Shown here: positions 35,265 through 45,124 of the stretch, one piece after another
Numbering within the stretch: position 1 is the stretch's first letter
How the letters are laid out: the number at the start of each line of letters is the position of its first letter
Origin: Enterococcus sp. BWR-S5
GTDB taxonomy: Bacteria; Bacillota; Bacilli; Lactobacillales; Enterococcaceae
Assembly: GCF_016745255.1 (NCBI RefSeq)
Contig: NZ_JADOEQ010000004.1
Location: forward strand, 1-64,000
Direction: 5' to 3'
DNA: 64,000 nt
Position numbers and translations under genes: made by a program
The notes under the pieces: model-generated
Database searches by the model: none
What the model was told of the DNA's origin: nothing
What the model saw: only the letters and a program-made list of their open reading frames with translations

Positions 35265-38200
35265 TTAAGGAGTAACCGTTACTTCCAATGAATCTTCCTT
35301 ATTACTGCCGCTAACATCCTTTACGCGAATTGTTGTTTTCCCGGGATTTTTAGCAATAATCTTAAAATTACGTCCGCCTTCACTAACTACTTCCGCAATC
35401 GTTGGATCATCTGATACCAATTCCATCTTTTTGATACAGTAATTATCAACTACATATGAGAATGATTTGGTTGCATCAGCTTTTAGTGTGATGTTTTGTT
35501 TATTGGTGATGGTCACAGCTTTTGTATAGATTGGTTGTGGATTTGCTGTATCTTTCTTCAGAGAGAAATGGAACTGGGTATTCCCATCTACAATATTAAT
35601 TGTGTAAAGATTAATATAGATATATTCACCTTCTTGATAATACGCCTTTGAGGTATTCCATGAAACCCCTGAAGTTGCCGTCCTTTGATCCCAGCCAAAT
35701 ACAGCTTGCTTATTATTTTCATACTGTTCATTCATAAAGGCGACTTCTACTTTTTGCCCCATTTTGAAGTTTCCTTGAACAGTACCACTTGCAAAATACA
35801 TCGCTGTTTCATCTGCTTTAAATTTTAGCCAGCCAGCCTGATCTGCATAAATTTTTGTTGTCGATACACCATTTGAGTCAAATGTAAGATTAATTTCAGG
35901 TGCCCCTTCTTTTGTTTGACTTACCTGTAGCATATCAGGTACTGTCACTTCCAATGAATCTTCTTTATTACTGCCGCTCGTTTCTTTCACTCGAATCGTT
36001 GTTTTACCAGGATTCTTAGCAATGATTTTGAACTGCTTCGTTCCATCGTCCACTACTTCTGCAACATTCGAATCATCTGATACCAATTCAATTTGATTTG
36101 GTTTTGTTGTGTAATTGTCTACAGCATAGGTAAATGTTTGGGTTTGATCTTTTAACAAGGTCATGTCTTTCTTATTATTGATGGTTACTTTCTTCGTATA
36201 GATTGGCTGTGGATTTGCTATATCACGTTTTAAGGAGAAATAGAACTGTGTTTCTCCATCCTTAAAACTCACAATTCCTGTTTTTATATAGATATAATCT
36301 CCAGCCTGATAGTACACCGGTGCTTCTGTCCATGATACACCATATGTCGCTGTTCGTTGATCCCAGCCAAACAAGCCTAATCTGCGACTTTCCTCTGCAT
36401 TATGGAAGCCCATCTCTACCTTCTGTCCCGGTTTGAAGTTCCCTTTTGTTACGCCGGATACGGTATACATTGCGGTTGTGTCTACTTTAAACTTCAGCCA
36501 TCCAGCAGCATCTGTATAAACGTTTTCTGATTGGCCTTTCTCATCAAACTTCAATGTAATCTCTTTTGCTGTATCCTGTGTTTTTCCTAGCTCAAGCATC
36601 CCGGGAACATTTACTTCCAATGAATCTTCCTTGTTACTGCCGCTAGTTTCTTTCACACGAATGGTTGTTTTACCAGGTCCTTTGGCTACAACTTTAAACT
36701 GTTTTGCCCCATCACTGACTATCTCTGCGACATTCGGATCATCTGATATCAACTCGATTTTATTTGGCTTTGTAATATAGCCATCTACTGCGTAGGTAAA
36801 GCTTTGCGTATCGCCTATTAACATCGTCAGGTTCTTTTTATTGTTAATCGTTACATTTTTTGTGTAAACAGGTTGTGGATTGTTCAAGTCCCGCTTAAAG
36901 CCAAAATTAAACTGAGCATTTCCATCTTCAATCTTTACCGTATAAACCCAGACATAGATATATTCTCCTGCCTGGTAATAAGCTTTGGATGTATTCCATG
37001 ATACACCTGAGGTTTGCGTTCGTTGATCCCAGCCAAATACGGCTTGGCGATGATTTCCATCCTCTTCATTCGAGAATCCTACTTCTACCTTTTGACCAGG
37101 TTGGAAGGTCCCTTGTACCACGCCATTAGCCATATACATCGCTGTCTCATCTGATTTGAATTTCACCCAGCCTGAATGATCTGTGTAAATTTTTGTAGTT
37201 GAAAGACCTTTTGAATCGAACACCATCGTAATCTCCGGAGCCTCTTCTTTCGTCTGTCCCAACCTAAACATATCTGGAACCGTCACTTCCAACGAATCTT
37301 CCTTATTGCTTCCACTGGTTTCTTTCACACGGATGGTTGTTTTACCAGGATTCTTAGCAATGATTTTGAACTGCTTCGTTCCATCTTCCACTACTTCCGC
37401 TACATTCGAATCATCTGATACTAATTCTATCTTGTTTGGTTTCGTTGTGTAGTTATCAACCGTGTAGGTGAAGCTCTGAGTTTGTTCTTTCAATAACGTG
37501 ATGTCTTTCTTGTTATTGATAGTCACTTTCTTTGTATAAATTGGTTGCGGGTTCGTTGTATCACGTTTTAGTGAGAAGTAAAACTGCGTTTCCCCATCCT
37601 TAAAGCTGACAATCCCCGTCTTGATATAGACATAGTCACCTTTTTGATAGTAAACCGGCGCTTCCGTCCAAGACACACCATACGAAGTTGATCGTTGATC
37701 CCAGCCGAATAAACCTAATCTGCGGCTCTCTTCTGAATTATGGAAGCCCATCTCTACCTTTTGTCCTGGTTTGAAATTCCCTTTTGTTACACCAGATACA
37801 GTATACATTGCAGTGGTGTCTATTTTGAATTTCAACCAACCGGCTTCATCTGTATAGATATTTTCTGATTGTCCTTTATCGTTGAATGACAGGCTGAATT
37901 CTTTTGCCTCAGCCTGAGTTTTTCCAAGATACAAGGAATTCACATGAACCACAAGCTCTTTTGTTACTTTCTTGTCATTTGTTGCTACAACTAGCGTAGT
38001 ATACCCCAATTTTTTACCGGTGATAATACCATTCTCATCAACCGTAGCTATTGAAGTGTCTTTGATTTCCCATGTTAAGCGGCTTGAATCAGCATTTTCC
38101 GGTACCAAGGAAAACTCAGGCTGTTTCTCCTCGCCAACCAACACACTCATATTTTTTCCTATAACGATATCATCAACAGAAAAATGTTTGTCTTCAACCG

Positions 38201-40007
38201 TAACCTCACATTCCGCTGAAACATCACCACGCTTGCTAGTGGCGATAATCTTTGCATCTCCTGCTTGGTGACTAGTAATTTTTCCATTATCATCTACTGA
38301 AACAATTGTACTGTCGGTAGATGACCATACAATTGTCTTATCAGGTGCTTCTTCCGGCAAAGCTTTTGCTGTCAGTTGAGCTGTTTCACCTATCAGCAAT
38401 TCTTTTTTATTAGGGGTAAGCTCTATCTCAGTTACATCGACTACATTATCAGTAAATGCATTAACAAATAGATTCCCCTTAAAACCGCCACCAAAGGTAT
38501 CACCGTTGGAAACACCTCTCCAATAAATCACATTTGAGCGATCATCTGTACTTACAAATGATTTTCCTTCTTTTAAGTCAGGGAAATTTCCTTTCTCGGC
38601 ATCTCGAACTTCTTGCAATACTGTATGAAAATGCCCCACATCTTTAGGATAGTTGACTTTAATAATGATTGAATACTCCTGGTTTTTGTCAATTTCAACA
38701 ATTTCAGTTGGTATTTCTTTCATTCCAGGAGTTGCTACTGTTCCTGAAGCAATTTTTTTCATATCTTTTTGGTTTATGACCGTTTGTCCACTTTGAATTG
38801 CACTGGCTGAATAGTATACTTCGTAACCAATATTTTTCTGTTCACTATAAAATGACACAGCATTCAACGTTTCTCTCGTATCTTTTGTTGAGTAAACGTT
38901 CCCCAAATACATGTCATTATTGCTTGAACTCCAATTCACATAGTGGGTTCTGGTTGTATTGACATACGTATTCACATTATCATATTGTTCCATTTTCGTA
39001 TCAACAGCATAATTATCAGAACAAAGCATGTAAACATCTTCATAACTCATGTAGAAATAGCCAACACCGTTACTATTTGATGATTCTCCCCATGAATTTT
39101 TTACTAGAAAGGCACCATCTTTTTCAGGTGTTTCAACAAAATTATCCTTACTGAAATTATCATCCCAACCAACAATAACAATCCCATGATCGGTTTTAAC
39201 CCAATCCGTTCCATATTTAGTAACCAACTCTGTCCCAACATCAGCAATAGGTACATAACTTGCTTTTGTAGCAGAATTAAAATATTTTTTATTATGTGAA
39301 GCAACGGTGCTATAAGAGAAAGTCAATGCACCATACTCATAAAGCTTCTCTTTCATTTGCATTACTTTTTGCTGCTGACCCTCTTTTGTATAATAATTAT
39401 ATGAAATACCATGAATTTTCTCCATGCCTTCAACAAAAACCGGAGATTTCATTGCCTGTTTCTCTTTAAATGCACTTATCATCATTGGTTTACTTTGACT
39501 GAGCGCATAGGGTGTTACAAAATTTTCTTCCAGTACACCGTTATCATTCAACGTACTCTGTATCAAAACTGACCCGGAGTTGCCGCCATCATTAAGTGTT
39601 CTTGTACCATAGGGGTTTACAGCATCTGTAAACGCATTTCTGGCAGAATAATAATTAAAATAATTTGGAGAAAGTGTGTACTCTACGCCAAACTCCTTCT
39701 TATTCGATGCAGTAATAACATCTACCGCCGAGAATGCCCAACAAAGCCCAAGCTCACCTTGATTCCTCATAAGTGTCTTCACATTTCCAGAATTGAAATC
39801 AAACTTTGATGGCAATACTGAATAGGGGGTAATACCCGGTTCAGCTGTCTGTTGAATAATCGGCTTATCCTCATCAATAATTCCCGATCCTTCAACTGCG
39901 GGTACCTGTTTTACTTCATGAGCAATATCTTCCGCAAATGCATTTTGACCCAATAACATCGAAAATAGAAAGATTGAACCCATACCAACTTTTACTATCT
40001 TTTTCAT
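35265..40007 (-). CDS. Secreted papain-like (C1A) protease with lectin-like, Big_2 and four 222-residue repeats
   Basis: 1,580 residues. Signal peptide (1-25, ending NAFA), a C1A peptidase domain (about 65-335) with oxyanion Gln83, nucleophile Cys89 (GLCWAFS), His274 (TDHGIVIVGW) and Asn304 (VKNSWGE), a lectin-like domain (about 335-520), two Big_2 Ig-like domains (about 523-605 and 610-690), then four repeats of about 222 residues to the end. There is no LPXTG, GW or LysM anchor, so it is probably released or held by its repeats. All catalytic residues are present. Substrates are unknown; adhesion or matrix processing is a guess. Monocistronic. Confidence 0.92.
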   Translation of the reverse strand: MKKIVKVGMGSIFLFSMLLGQNAFAEDIAHEVKQVPAVEGSGIIDEDKPIIQQTAEPGITPYSVLPSKFDFNSGNVKTLMRNQGELGLCWAFSAVDVITASNKKEFGVEYTLSPNYFNYYSARNAFTDAVNPYGTRTLNDGGNSGSVLIQSTLNDNGVLEENFVTPYALSQSKPMMISAFKEKQAMKSPVFVEGMEKIHGISYNYYTKEGQQQKVMQMKEKLYEYGALTFSYSTVASHNKKYFNSATKASYVPIADVGTELVTKYGTDWVKTDHGIVIVGWDDNFSKDNFVETPEKDGAFLVKNSWGESSNSNGVGYFYMSYEDVYMLCSDNYAVDTKMEQYDNVNTYVNTTRTHYVNWSSSNNDMYLGNVYSTKDTRETLNAVSFYSEQKNIGYEVYYSASAIQSGQTVINQKDMKKIASGTVATPGMKEIPTEIVEIDKNQEYSIIIKVNYPKDVGHFHTVLQEVRDAEKGNFPDLKEGKSFVSTDDRSNVIYWRGVSNGDTFGGGFKGNLFVNAFTDNVVDVTEIELTPNKKELLIGETAQLTAKALPEEAPDKTIVWSSTDSTIVSVDDNGKITSHQAGDAKIIATSKRGDVSAECEVTVEDKHFSVDDIVIGKNMSVLVGEEKQPEFSLVPENADSSRLTWEIKDTSIATVDENGIITGKKLGYTTLVVATNDKKVTKELVVHVNSLYLGKTQAEAKEFSLSFNDKGQSENIYTDEAGWLKFKIDTTAMYTVSGVTKGNFKPGQKVEMGFHNSEESRRLGLFGWDQRSTSYGVSWTEAPVYYQKGDYVYIKTGIVSFKDGETQFYFSLKRDTTNPQPIYTKKVTINNKKDITLLKEQTQSFTYTVDNYTTKPNKIELVSDDSNVAEVVEDGTKQFKIIAKNPGKTTIRVKETSGSNKEDSLEVTVPDMFRLGQTKEEAPEITMVFDSKGLSTTKIYTDHSGWVKFKSDETAMYMANGVVQGTFQPGQKVEVGFSNEEDGNHRQAVFGWDQRTQTSGVSWNTSKAYYQAGEYIYVWVYTVKIEDGNAQFNFGFKRDLNNPQPVYTKNVTINNKKNLTMLIGDTQSFTYAVDGYITKPNKIELISDDPNVAEIVSDGAKQFKVVAKGPGKTTIRVKETSGSNKEDSLEVNVPGMLELGKTQDTAKEITLKFDEKGQSENVYTDAAGWLKFKVDTTAMYTVSGVTKGNFKPGQKVEMGFHNAEESRRLGLFGWDQRTATYGVSWTEAPVYYQAGDYIYIKTGIVSFKDGETQFYFSLKRDIANPQPIYTKKVTINNKKDMTLLKDQTQTFTYAVDNYTTKPNQIELVSDDSNVAEVVDDGTKQFKIIAKNPGKTTIRVKETSGSNKEDSLEVTVPDMLQVSQTKEGAPEINLTFDSNGVSTTKIYADQAGWLKFKADETAMYFASGTVQGNFKMGQKVEVAFMNEQYENNKQAVFGWDQRTATSGVSWNTSKAYYQEGEYIYINLYTINIVDGNTQFHFSLKKDTANPQPIYTKAVTITNKQNITLKADATKSFSYVVDNYCIKKMELVSDDPTIAEVVSEGGRNFKIIAKNPGKTTIRVKDVSGSNKEDSLEVTVTP
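35268..37934 (-). repeat. Four tandem coding repeats of about 666 bp, order A-B-A-B
   Basis: Period about 222 codons (residues about 694-1580). Repeats 1 and 3 share MYTVSGVTKG and SRRLGLFGWDQR; repeats 2 and 4 share KQAVFGWDQR/RQAVFGWDQR and WNTSKAYYQ. All share NPQPIYTK and GKTTIRVK.SGSNKEDSLEV. The alternation shows that a two-repeat block (about 1.33 kb) was duplicated. Confidence 0.9.
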
Positions 40008-40202
40008 TACATACTTCCACTCCTTTTCTTCGAATTACATCCATTATATAACAAAGAGCTAATATTGTAACCCTTTCTTTCGTTCAAAAAGGAATATATT
40101 TCAAATCTATTGAATTGTATAAAAACCATATTAAATAGCTTTTTCATCCATTTTTCATATCATTAATCTTATATAAAGTAGCATAGTAAGTTCATATAAA
40201 AA

Positions 40203-40229
40203 AACAGGAAGCAGATTCTGCTTCCTGTT
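40203..40229 (-). terminator. Terminator after nagB
   Basis: Perfect stem AACAGGAAGCA / TGCTTCCTGTT with a 5-nt loop and TTTTTT on the minus side. Confidence 0.9.
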
Positions 40230-40236
40230 CATTTGA

Positions 40237-40938
40237 TTATAATTTTGATGCAGCAGCTTCGTCAATGATGACAACAACATCATCATGATTTTGCAACGCA
40301 CTTGCAGGCATATCTGTCGTTACAGGACCGTCCACCATTCCTTTGATGGCATCAGCCTTTGCTTCTCCATAAGCCATTAAGATCATTTTCTTGCCTTTTA
40401 GGATAGAACCGATACCCATTGAAACTGCAGTTGTCGGTACATCTTCTACTTTGTCGAAATAGCGCTTGTTGGCATTGATTGTTGATTCTGTCAATTCAAC
40501 GACATGTGTCAAGCTGTCAAGTGGTGTGCCAGGTTCGTTAAAACCGATGTGTCCATTTTGACCAATTCCTAAAATTTGAATATCTACTGTATGGTTGTCG
40601 ATGATGTCTTCATAACGTTTGCATTCAGCAGTTAAGTCTTCTGCTTTACCATTAGGAACATACGTATCTTTGAAAGGTTTCTTGTTGAAAAGCTTCTCGT
40701 TCATAAAATGACGGTAGCTTTGTTCGTCACTTCCGCCCAAGCCAACGTATTCATCCAGGTTGATAGAGACCATATTAGAGAAGTCTAAATCACTTTCCAC
40801 CATTTCTTTATATAATGTTTCCGGTGTACTTCCTGTTGCAAGACCTAGAACTCCAGCCCCAGCTGCCATGCCTTCTTTGATTAATTCAAAAGCTTTTTTT
40901 CCGCCTTCTTCTGCATTTGCTACGCGAATGATTTTCAT
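40237..40938 (-). CDS. nagB: Glucosamine-6-phosphate deaminase
   Basis: 233 residues, the short Firmicute form without the allosteric C-terminal extension. Motifs are [15 protein letters not shown] (phosphate loop), [15 protein letters not shown], and [14 protein letters not shown] (catalytic). It converts glucosamine-6-phosphate to fructose-6-phosphate and ammonia, linking amino-sugar use to glycolysis. The start follows AAAGGAG. It stands alone here with no nagA neighbour, and I saw no convincing cre site. Confidence 0.96.
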   Translation of the reverse strand: MKIIRVANAEEGGKKAFELIKEGMAAGAGVLGLATGSTPETLYKEMVESDLDFSNMVSINLDEYVGLGGSDEQSYRHFMNEKLFNKKPFKDTYVPNGKAEDLTAECKRYEDIIDNHTVDIQILGIGQNGHIGFNEPGTPLDSLTHVVELTESTINANKRYFDKVEDVPTTAVSMGIGSILKGKKMILMAYGEAKADAIKGMVDGPVTTDMPASALQNHDDVVVIIDEAAASKL

Positions 40939-41064
40939 CAGTTATTTCTCCTTTACATCTCACAAGTTTTGGTATAGTCCAATTATAGCATTATTCTTTT
41001 CTATTTTCTACCCAAAAGGATGCAAAATAACACATTTTTTTCCACCTAATTGTGCTCCTGGCTC

Positions 41065-41104
41065 AAAAAAAAACAGAAGCGGCTTCTGTTGAAGGCTTCT
41101 GTTT
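41065..41104 (-). terminator. Terminator after LCP gene
   Basis: AAACAGAAGC pairs with GCTTCTGTTT; a competing inner hairpin (CAGAAGCCGCTTCTG) exists. Nine T residues follow on the minus strand. Confidence 0.88.
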
Positions 41105-41118
41105 CATTTCATACTTAT

Positions 41119-42339
41119 TTATGATGCATCCTGTACGTCAGCTGGTTCTCCAACCGTATCAGGCGTATCCGTTGCCACACCGTTATTCTCATAAACAGGG
41201 GTTGTATCTGCCGGCGTGGGTTCAACATAGGCCGGCTGCTGATCAGTATATCCCTGATTATAACCTTGATCGTAGTTTTGCGTATAAGTATCTGTATTAG
41301 TATAAGCATTTGGATCATAATAGGTCGAATCTCCGGTATAACCAGAGCTTGTTCCTGTATAAGATGCATAACCAGCCAGACGACTTGTCAGCTCAGCCAA
41401 CATCGCATCATTCTGTGCCAAACCTAGTTGGGCACGCAGCTTGGTCTGAACATCAAATAAATTCTCAGCATTCAAAATTTGATAAGAAACACCGTTAATC
41501 ATCGCATCAGAGGTTTCCAACTGCAATGACTCAATATTTTGAAACGCAGATGAATATTTCTTTTGAATATCAATCATATCATCCCAGGTCAAATCTGTTT
41601 TTACGTTGTCCTTAACAGCATTCAAAATACTCTTATACTGTGTAACACCGCTAAGACTAAGTACCTTACGAACGATTTTTTCTACAACTTCTCTTTGACG
41701 TTTTTGCCGTCCGATATCTCCTTCCGGATCATCATAACGGTAACGGGCATACGCCAAGCCGGTTTCTCCGGTCAATGTTAAGTGTCCTTTAGGCAGTTCA
41801 ATGCCATCCAGTTCTGTTTCGTAGGGATTGTCTACCTCGATACCGCCAACAGCATCAATCAGATCCTTCAAGCCCTTCATATTGATAGAAACATAGTTAT
41901 CAATAGGGATATCCAGTAAGTTATCCACTGTATCAATCGTCATTTTTGCTCCACCATATGCATAGGCATGGTTCAGCTTATCTTCTGTTCCATTTCCAAC
42001 AAGTTCTGTCAGAGTGTCTCGACTTAGGCTAAGCATTGTTGACTTATTTTCTTTTGGATTGATCGTAACAACCATTACAGTATCTGAACGTCCACCATCT
42101 TCTTCTGCTCTTCCCAAATCACCATTATCAATCCCCATTAATAGGACAGAAAACGGTTCTTGAGCATCAATATTTACAGCCGTCTCTCTTTTAGAAGAGA
42201 CTCTCTCAATAGACTCATATACATCTGTTATTGTATCGTTGGCATCAGAATACATTCTGAGACCATAGGCACATATCCCTGCAACCAGTACAAAGACCAG
42301 TCCAAGGAAAGACAGCACCAGCTTTTTCCATAAATTCAT
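41119..42339 (-). CDS. LytR-CpsA-Psr (LCP) family cell-wall polymer ligase
   Basis: About 406 residues. One N-terminal transmembrane helix (about 8-28), then an extracellular LCP domain (about 60-290) with VLLMGIDNGD, GRSDTVMVV, MLSLSRDT and the Arg-rich YARYRYDDPEGDIGRQKRQREV that binds the pyrophosphate lipid. The tail is low-complexity, rich in Tyr, Gln, Asn, Thr. LCP enzymes attach teichoic acids or capsule to peptidoglycan. The position after the capsule genes suggests this job. I start at ATG 42339; the ATG at 42354 overlaps the GAGGAAG site. Confidence 0.9.
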   Translation of the reverse strand: MNLWKKLVLSFLGLVFVLVAGICAYGLRMYSDANDTITDVYESIERVSSKRETAVNIDAQEPFSVLLMGIDNGDLGRAEEDGGRSDTVMVVTINPKENKSTMLSLSRDTLTELVGNGTEDKLNHAYAYGGAKMTIDTVDNLLDIPIDNYVSINMKGLKDLIDAVGGIEVDNPYETELDGIELPKGHLTLTGETGLAYARYRYDDPEGDIGRQKRQREVVEKIVRKVLSLSGVTQYKSILNAVKDNVKTDLTWDDMIDIQKKYSSAFQNIESLQLETSDAMINGVSYQILNAENLFDVQTKLRAQLGLAQNDAMLAELTSRLAGYASYTGTSSGYTGDSTYYDPNAYTNTDTYTQNYDQGYNQGYTDQQPAYVEPTPADTTPVYENNGVATDTPDTVGEPADVQDAS

Positions 42340-42520
42340 AAGACACTTCCTCATTTACGCAAGAATCGTTATACTTAACCATTTTCTCACAGTTTTTGTA
42401 CAGTAGCAATAAATTTGAAAAAATGGCATCATTTCTTAACATAATTGTAAAATAAGGCTCGATTATTACTTAAGATTGCAGATTACCTGATGAGCTGCGA
42501 ATCCAATTAACTAAAACCTT

Positions 42521-43474
42521 CTACTTCGTTGATAGTTCATAGTCGATATACTCTCTTAATCCCTCTTGAACATTGAATTTAGGAGAGTATCCTAACCCGG
42601 TGATTTTGTCGATAGATGCTTTGGAGAACTTGATATCTCCCAAACGCTCTTCTTCGTTGATAATGGGCAATGTGATACCCAGTAAAGAATCAAAGACCGT
42701 TATCAGCTCTTTCAACGTGACTTCTGTTCCCGTCCCAACATTATAGACTTCACCTAAAGCTGCCGGAGACTCGGCTACTAATTTCAGTGCATTAACAACA
42801 TCTTTGACAAATACAAAGTCTCTTGATTGATCCCCTTCACCGAAAAGAGTGAAGCCTGCATCTTGTCCCGCCATTACCTGTTTATACTTATCCATTAAGA
42901 TAGAAATAACTCCTGAGTATGGAGAAGAAGGATTCTGTCCAGGTCCGTAGACATTGAAAAAGCGAACTGCTGCTGTGGGAACACCATACAAATGCTGATA
43001 ATCCGTTACATACTTTTCAGCAGCAAACTTATCTACAGCGTAAGGGGTTAGAGGACGAATCACTGACTCCTCCTGTTTGGGTAGGGTTGGTTCATCTCCA
43101 TAAACCGCGGCAGACGAAGCAAAGACCAATCTTTTTAGCGATGGCTGCTTGGCTTTTATTAACTCAAGTAAATTTAGCACGCTTCTAAAGTTTATTTCAT
43201 GTGTCTCTATTGGTCGTTCAACAGAATCTGCAACACTGGCAATTGCTGCCAAGTGAAAAATATAATCGAACTGATACTTCTGCAAGACATTCTCCATCAG
43301 CGCTTCATCGCTGACATCTCCCTCGATAAAAGTAAGATTATCACTGCTCTTTAAATTGTCCTTATTTCCCATAGATAAGTCATCGATCACAACGACTTTG
43401 TTTTGTTCCAGATAGGAATTGGCCAAATTCGATCCAATAAAACCGGCACCACCTGTGACTAAAATTGTTTGCAT
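42521..43474 (-). CDS. NAD-dependent UDP-sugar epimerase (GalE-like, extended SDR)
   Basis: 317 residues. NAD site TGGAGFIGSNLANSYL at the N-terminus, catalytic Ser-Tyr-Lys visible as ASSAAVYGDE and YAVDKFAAEKYV, and the RFFNVYGPGQNP substrate loop. The family interconverts UDP-hexoses at C4; a UDP-GlcNAc/GalNAc or UDP-Glc/Gal epimerase are both possible. It supplies a building block for the capsule repeat unit. Last of the main capsule gene series; 180 nt separate it from the LCP gene. Confidence 0.92.
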   Translation of the reverse strand: MQTILVTGGAGFIGSNLANSYLEQNKVVVIDDLSMGNKDNLKSSDNLTFIEGDVSDEALMENVLQKYQFDYIFHLAAIASVADSVERPIETHEINFRSVLNLLELIKAKQPSLKRLVFASSAAVYGDEPTLPKQEESVIRPLTPYAVDKFAAEKYVTDYQHLYGVPTAAVRFFNVYGPGQNPSSPYSGVISILMDKYKQVMAGQDAGFTLFGEGDQSRDFVFVKDVVNALKLVAESPAALGEVYNVGTGTEVTLKELITVFDSLLGITLPIINEEERLGDIKFSKASIDKITGLGYSPKFNVQEGLREYIDYELSTK

Positions 43475-43598
43475 AAATTAAAATCCCCCACTAGTTCATT
43501 TTTAACTGACCTTTTCTCACAAACGAAAGCAGCAAGCTCCCAGATAATCATCATGAAGAAAAGGTGGTTATTTTTTGTAATTATCAGCTGCATAAGCG

Positions 43599-45122
43599 CT
43601 ATCTTTTCAGTAAATTCGTTAAATCCTTTACGTACGGAACCTTCAGCAATAAGCTGGCAATAAGATAGAAAATTACACCTACTATTAACGTAAGAGCAAA
43701 AGCAACCAAAGTTTTCGCCGTTACAATAGTAAGAATGAAACTGTACGAGAATTTAGTTATGACCACCATAGCGATTGATATCCCCACTATTTTGGTAAAG
43801 ACACCCGCAAAGCTTTTGGCTTCCAAGCTCCCTATTTTCTTTCTTAAAAAGAAAATCAGCAGTAATGTTGTAAAAATGGCTGAGATACTGGTAGCTAAAG
43901 CTAAGCCGCCAATACCGAAAAATTGAATGAACACAAAGTTCAGCATAATCTTAACCACAATCCCCAATGTCGCATTTATCATCGGTGTTCTAGTATCCCC
44001 CAGTGCGTAAAACGCTCTTGAAAATACTTCTCTTAAACCAAATCCTAGCAAACCGATACTAAAGAAATGAAGGGTTTCAGAGGTTAAGGTTACTGCTTCA
44101 AGCTCGAACTGCCCTCTGCCAAATAAGATAGTGACAATTTCTGTCGAGAAAAACATAAAAATCAACGATATAGGCAAAACCATAAAAATGATTAGGCCGG
44201 TAGAATCAATAATCGATTTTTTATATTCGGCAATTTTATTTTGAAGATACAGTTTTGAAAACATTGGAAATACCGCTGTCGTTATAGATAACACAAAGAT
44301 TCCCTGAATGAATCCAATAAGGCGGTTTGAATAGTTTAAGGCCGATATCCCACCAACAGACACCTGAGAAGCCAAGGTTTGATCAATCAGTATATTCAGC
44401 TGATTGACTGAGGTTCCCAGGATGACCGGAAAAGCAGCTAATGAAAATTCTTTTATGTACGTATTATTTAGACTCCCGGATAGACTCACAGTAAAGTCCG
44501 TACTTTTCACTGACCTTCTGATGATGAAAAATTGAACAAAGCTTGCAAAAACGGTCCCGATAACCATGGTTTCCAATGTTGCAAAATGGCTGAGTACAAT
44601 CGACAGCATAACAATAATGTTCAGCGGAATCGTTGCAACAGCCGGTCCAATAAACTTATTGTTCACTTGCAGATAGGGAGTGAAGATGGAGATAAGTGCT
44701 GTAAAAAATATACCGAATATACTGATTCTGGTAAACCTGACAGCAATTTCCAATGTACTTTCATCAAACCCGGAAGCAAAAACAGAAACGATTTGTTTGG
44801 TAAAAATCAAAACGAGCACAACCATAACCAGACAAAACATCATTGCCAGTTTTAGCAATAAATTTGTAAACTTATCCGCACTCTTTTTATTTTCATGTTT
44901 TAAAATCTTCGTATATATAGGAATAAAGGCGGTAGAAATTCCTATCGCCAAAAAATCGAAAATAACGGTTGGAATTGTTTGAGAAACCAGATACGCATCT
45001 GAAATCTCACTTACACCGTAATAATAAGATAGAACCAGGTCTCGACAGAAGCCAAACACTTTAGACAACAAAGTGATGATCATCAATAAAAAGGCCATCT
45101 TCTTCATATTTACTTTTTGCAT
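43599..45122 (-). CDS. MurJ/MviN-family lipid-linked oligosaccharide flippase
   Basis: 507 residues with 13-14 helices. MurJ hallmarks are an N-terminal SKVFGFCRDLVLSYYYG, SDAYLVSQTIP, AFPVILGTSVNQLNILIDQ, LFGRGQF and FSRAFYALGDTRTP. MurJ flips lipid II; here the gene is inside the capsule locus at the place normally held by a Wzx flippase, so it may export the capsule repeat unit. It starts 2 nt before the GT2 gene stop. A housekeeping lipid II role cannot be excluded. Confidence 0.9.
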   Translation of the reverse strand: MQKVNMKKMAFLLMIITLLSKVFGFCRDLVLSYYYGVSEISDAYLVSQTIPTVIFDFLAIGISTAFIPIYTKILKHENKKSADKFTNLLLKLAMMFCLVMVVLVLIFTKQIVSVFASGFDESTLEIAVRFTRISIFGIFFTALISIFTPYLQVNNKFIGPAVATIPLNIIVMLSIVLSHFATLETMVIGTVFASFVQFFIIRRSVKSTDFTVSLSGSLNNTYIKEFSLAAFPVILGTSVNQLNILIDQTLASQVSVGGISALNYSNRLIGFIQGIFVLSITTAVFPMFSKLYLQNKIAEYKKSIIDSTGLIIFMVLPISLIFMFFSTEIVTILFGRGQFELEAVTLTSETLHFFSIGLLGFGLREVFSRAFYALGDTRTPMINATLGIVVKIMLNFVFIQFFGIGGLALATSISAIFTTLLLIFFLRKKIGSLEAKSFAGVFTKIVGISIAMVVITKFSYSFILTIVTAKTLVAFALTLIVGVIFYLIASLLLKVPYVKDLTNLLKR

Positions 45123-45124
45123 AC

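Noticed and set aside
37972-38271. 99-codon plus-strand frame inside the protease gene, and similar long antisense frames elsewhere (for example 61122-61418, 62497-62928)
   Set aside because: They are antisense shadows of well-supported genes with no ribosome binding sites.
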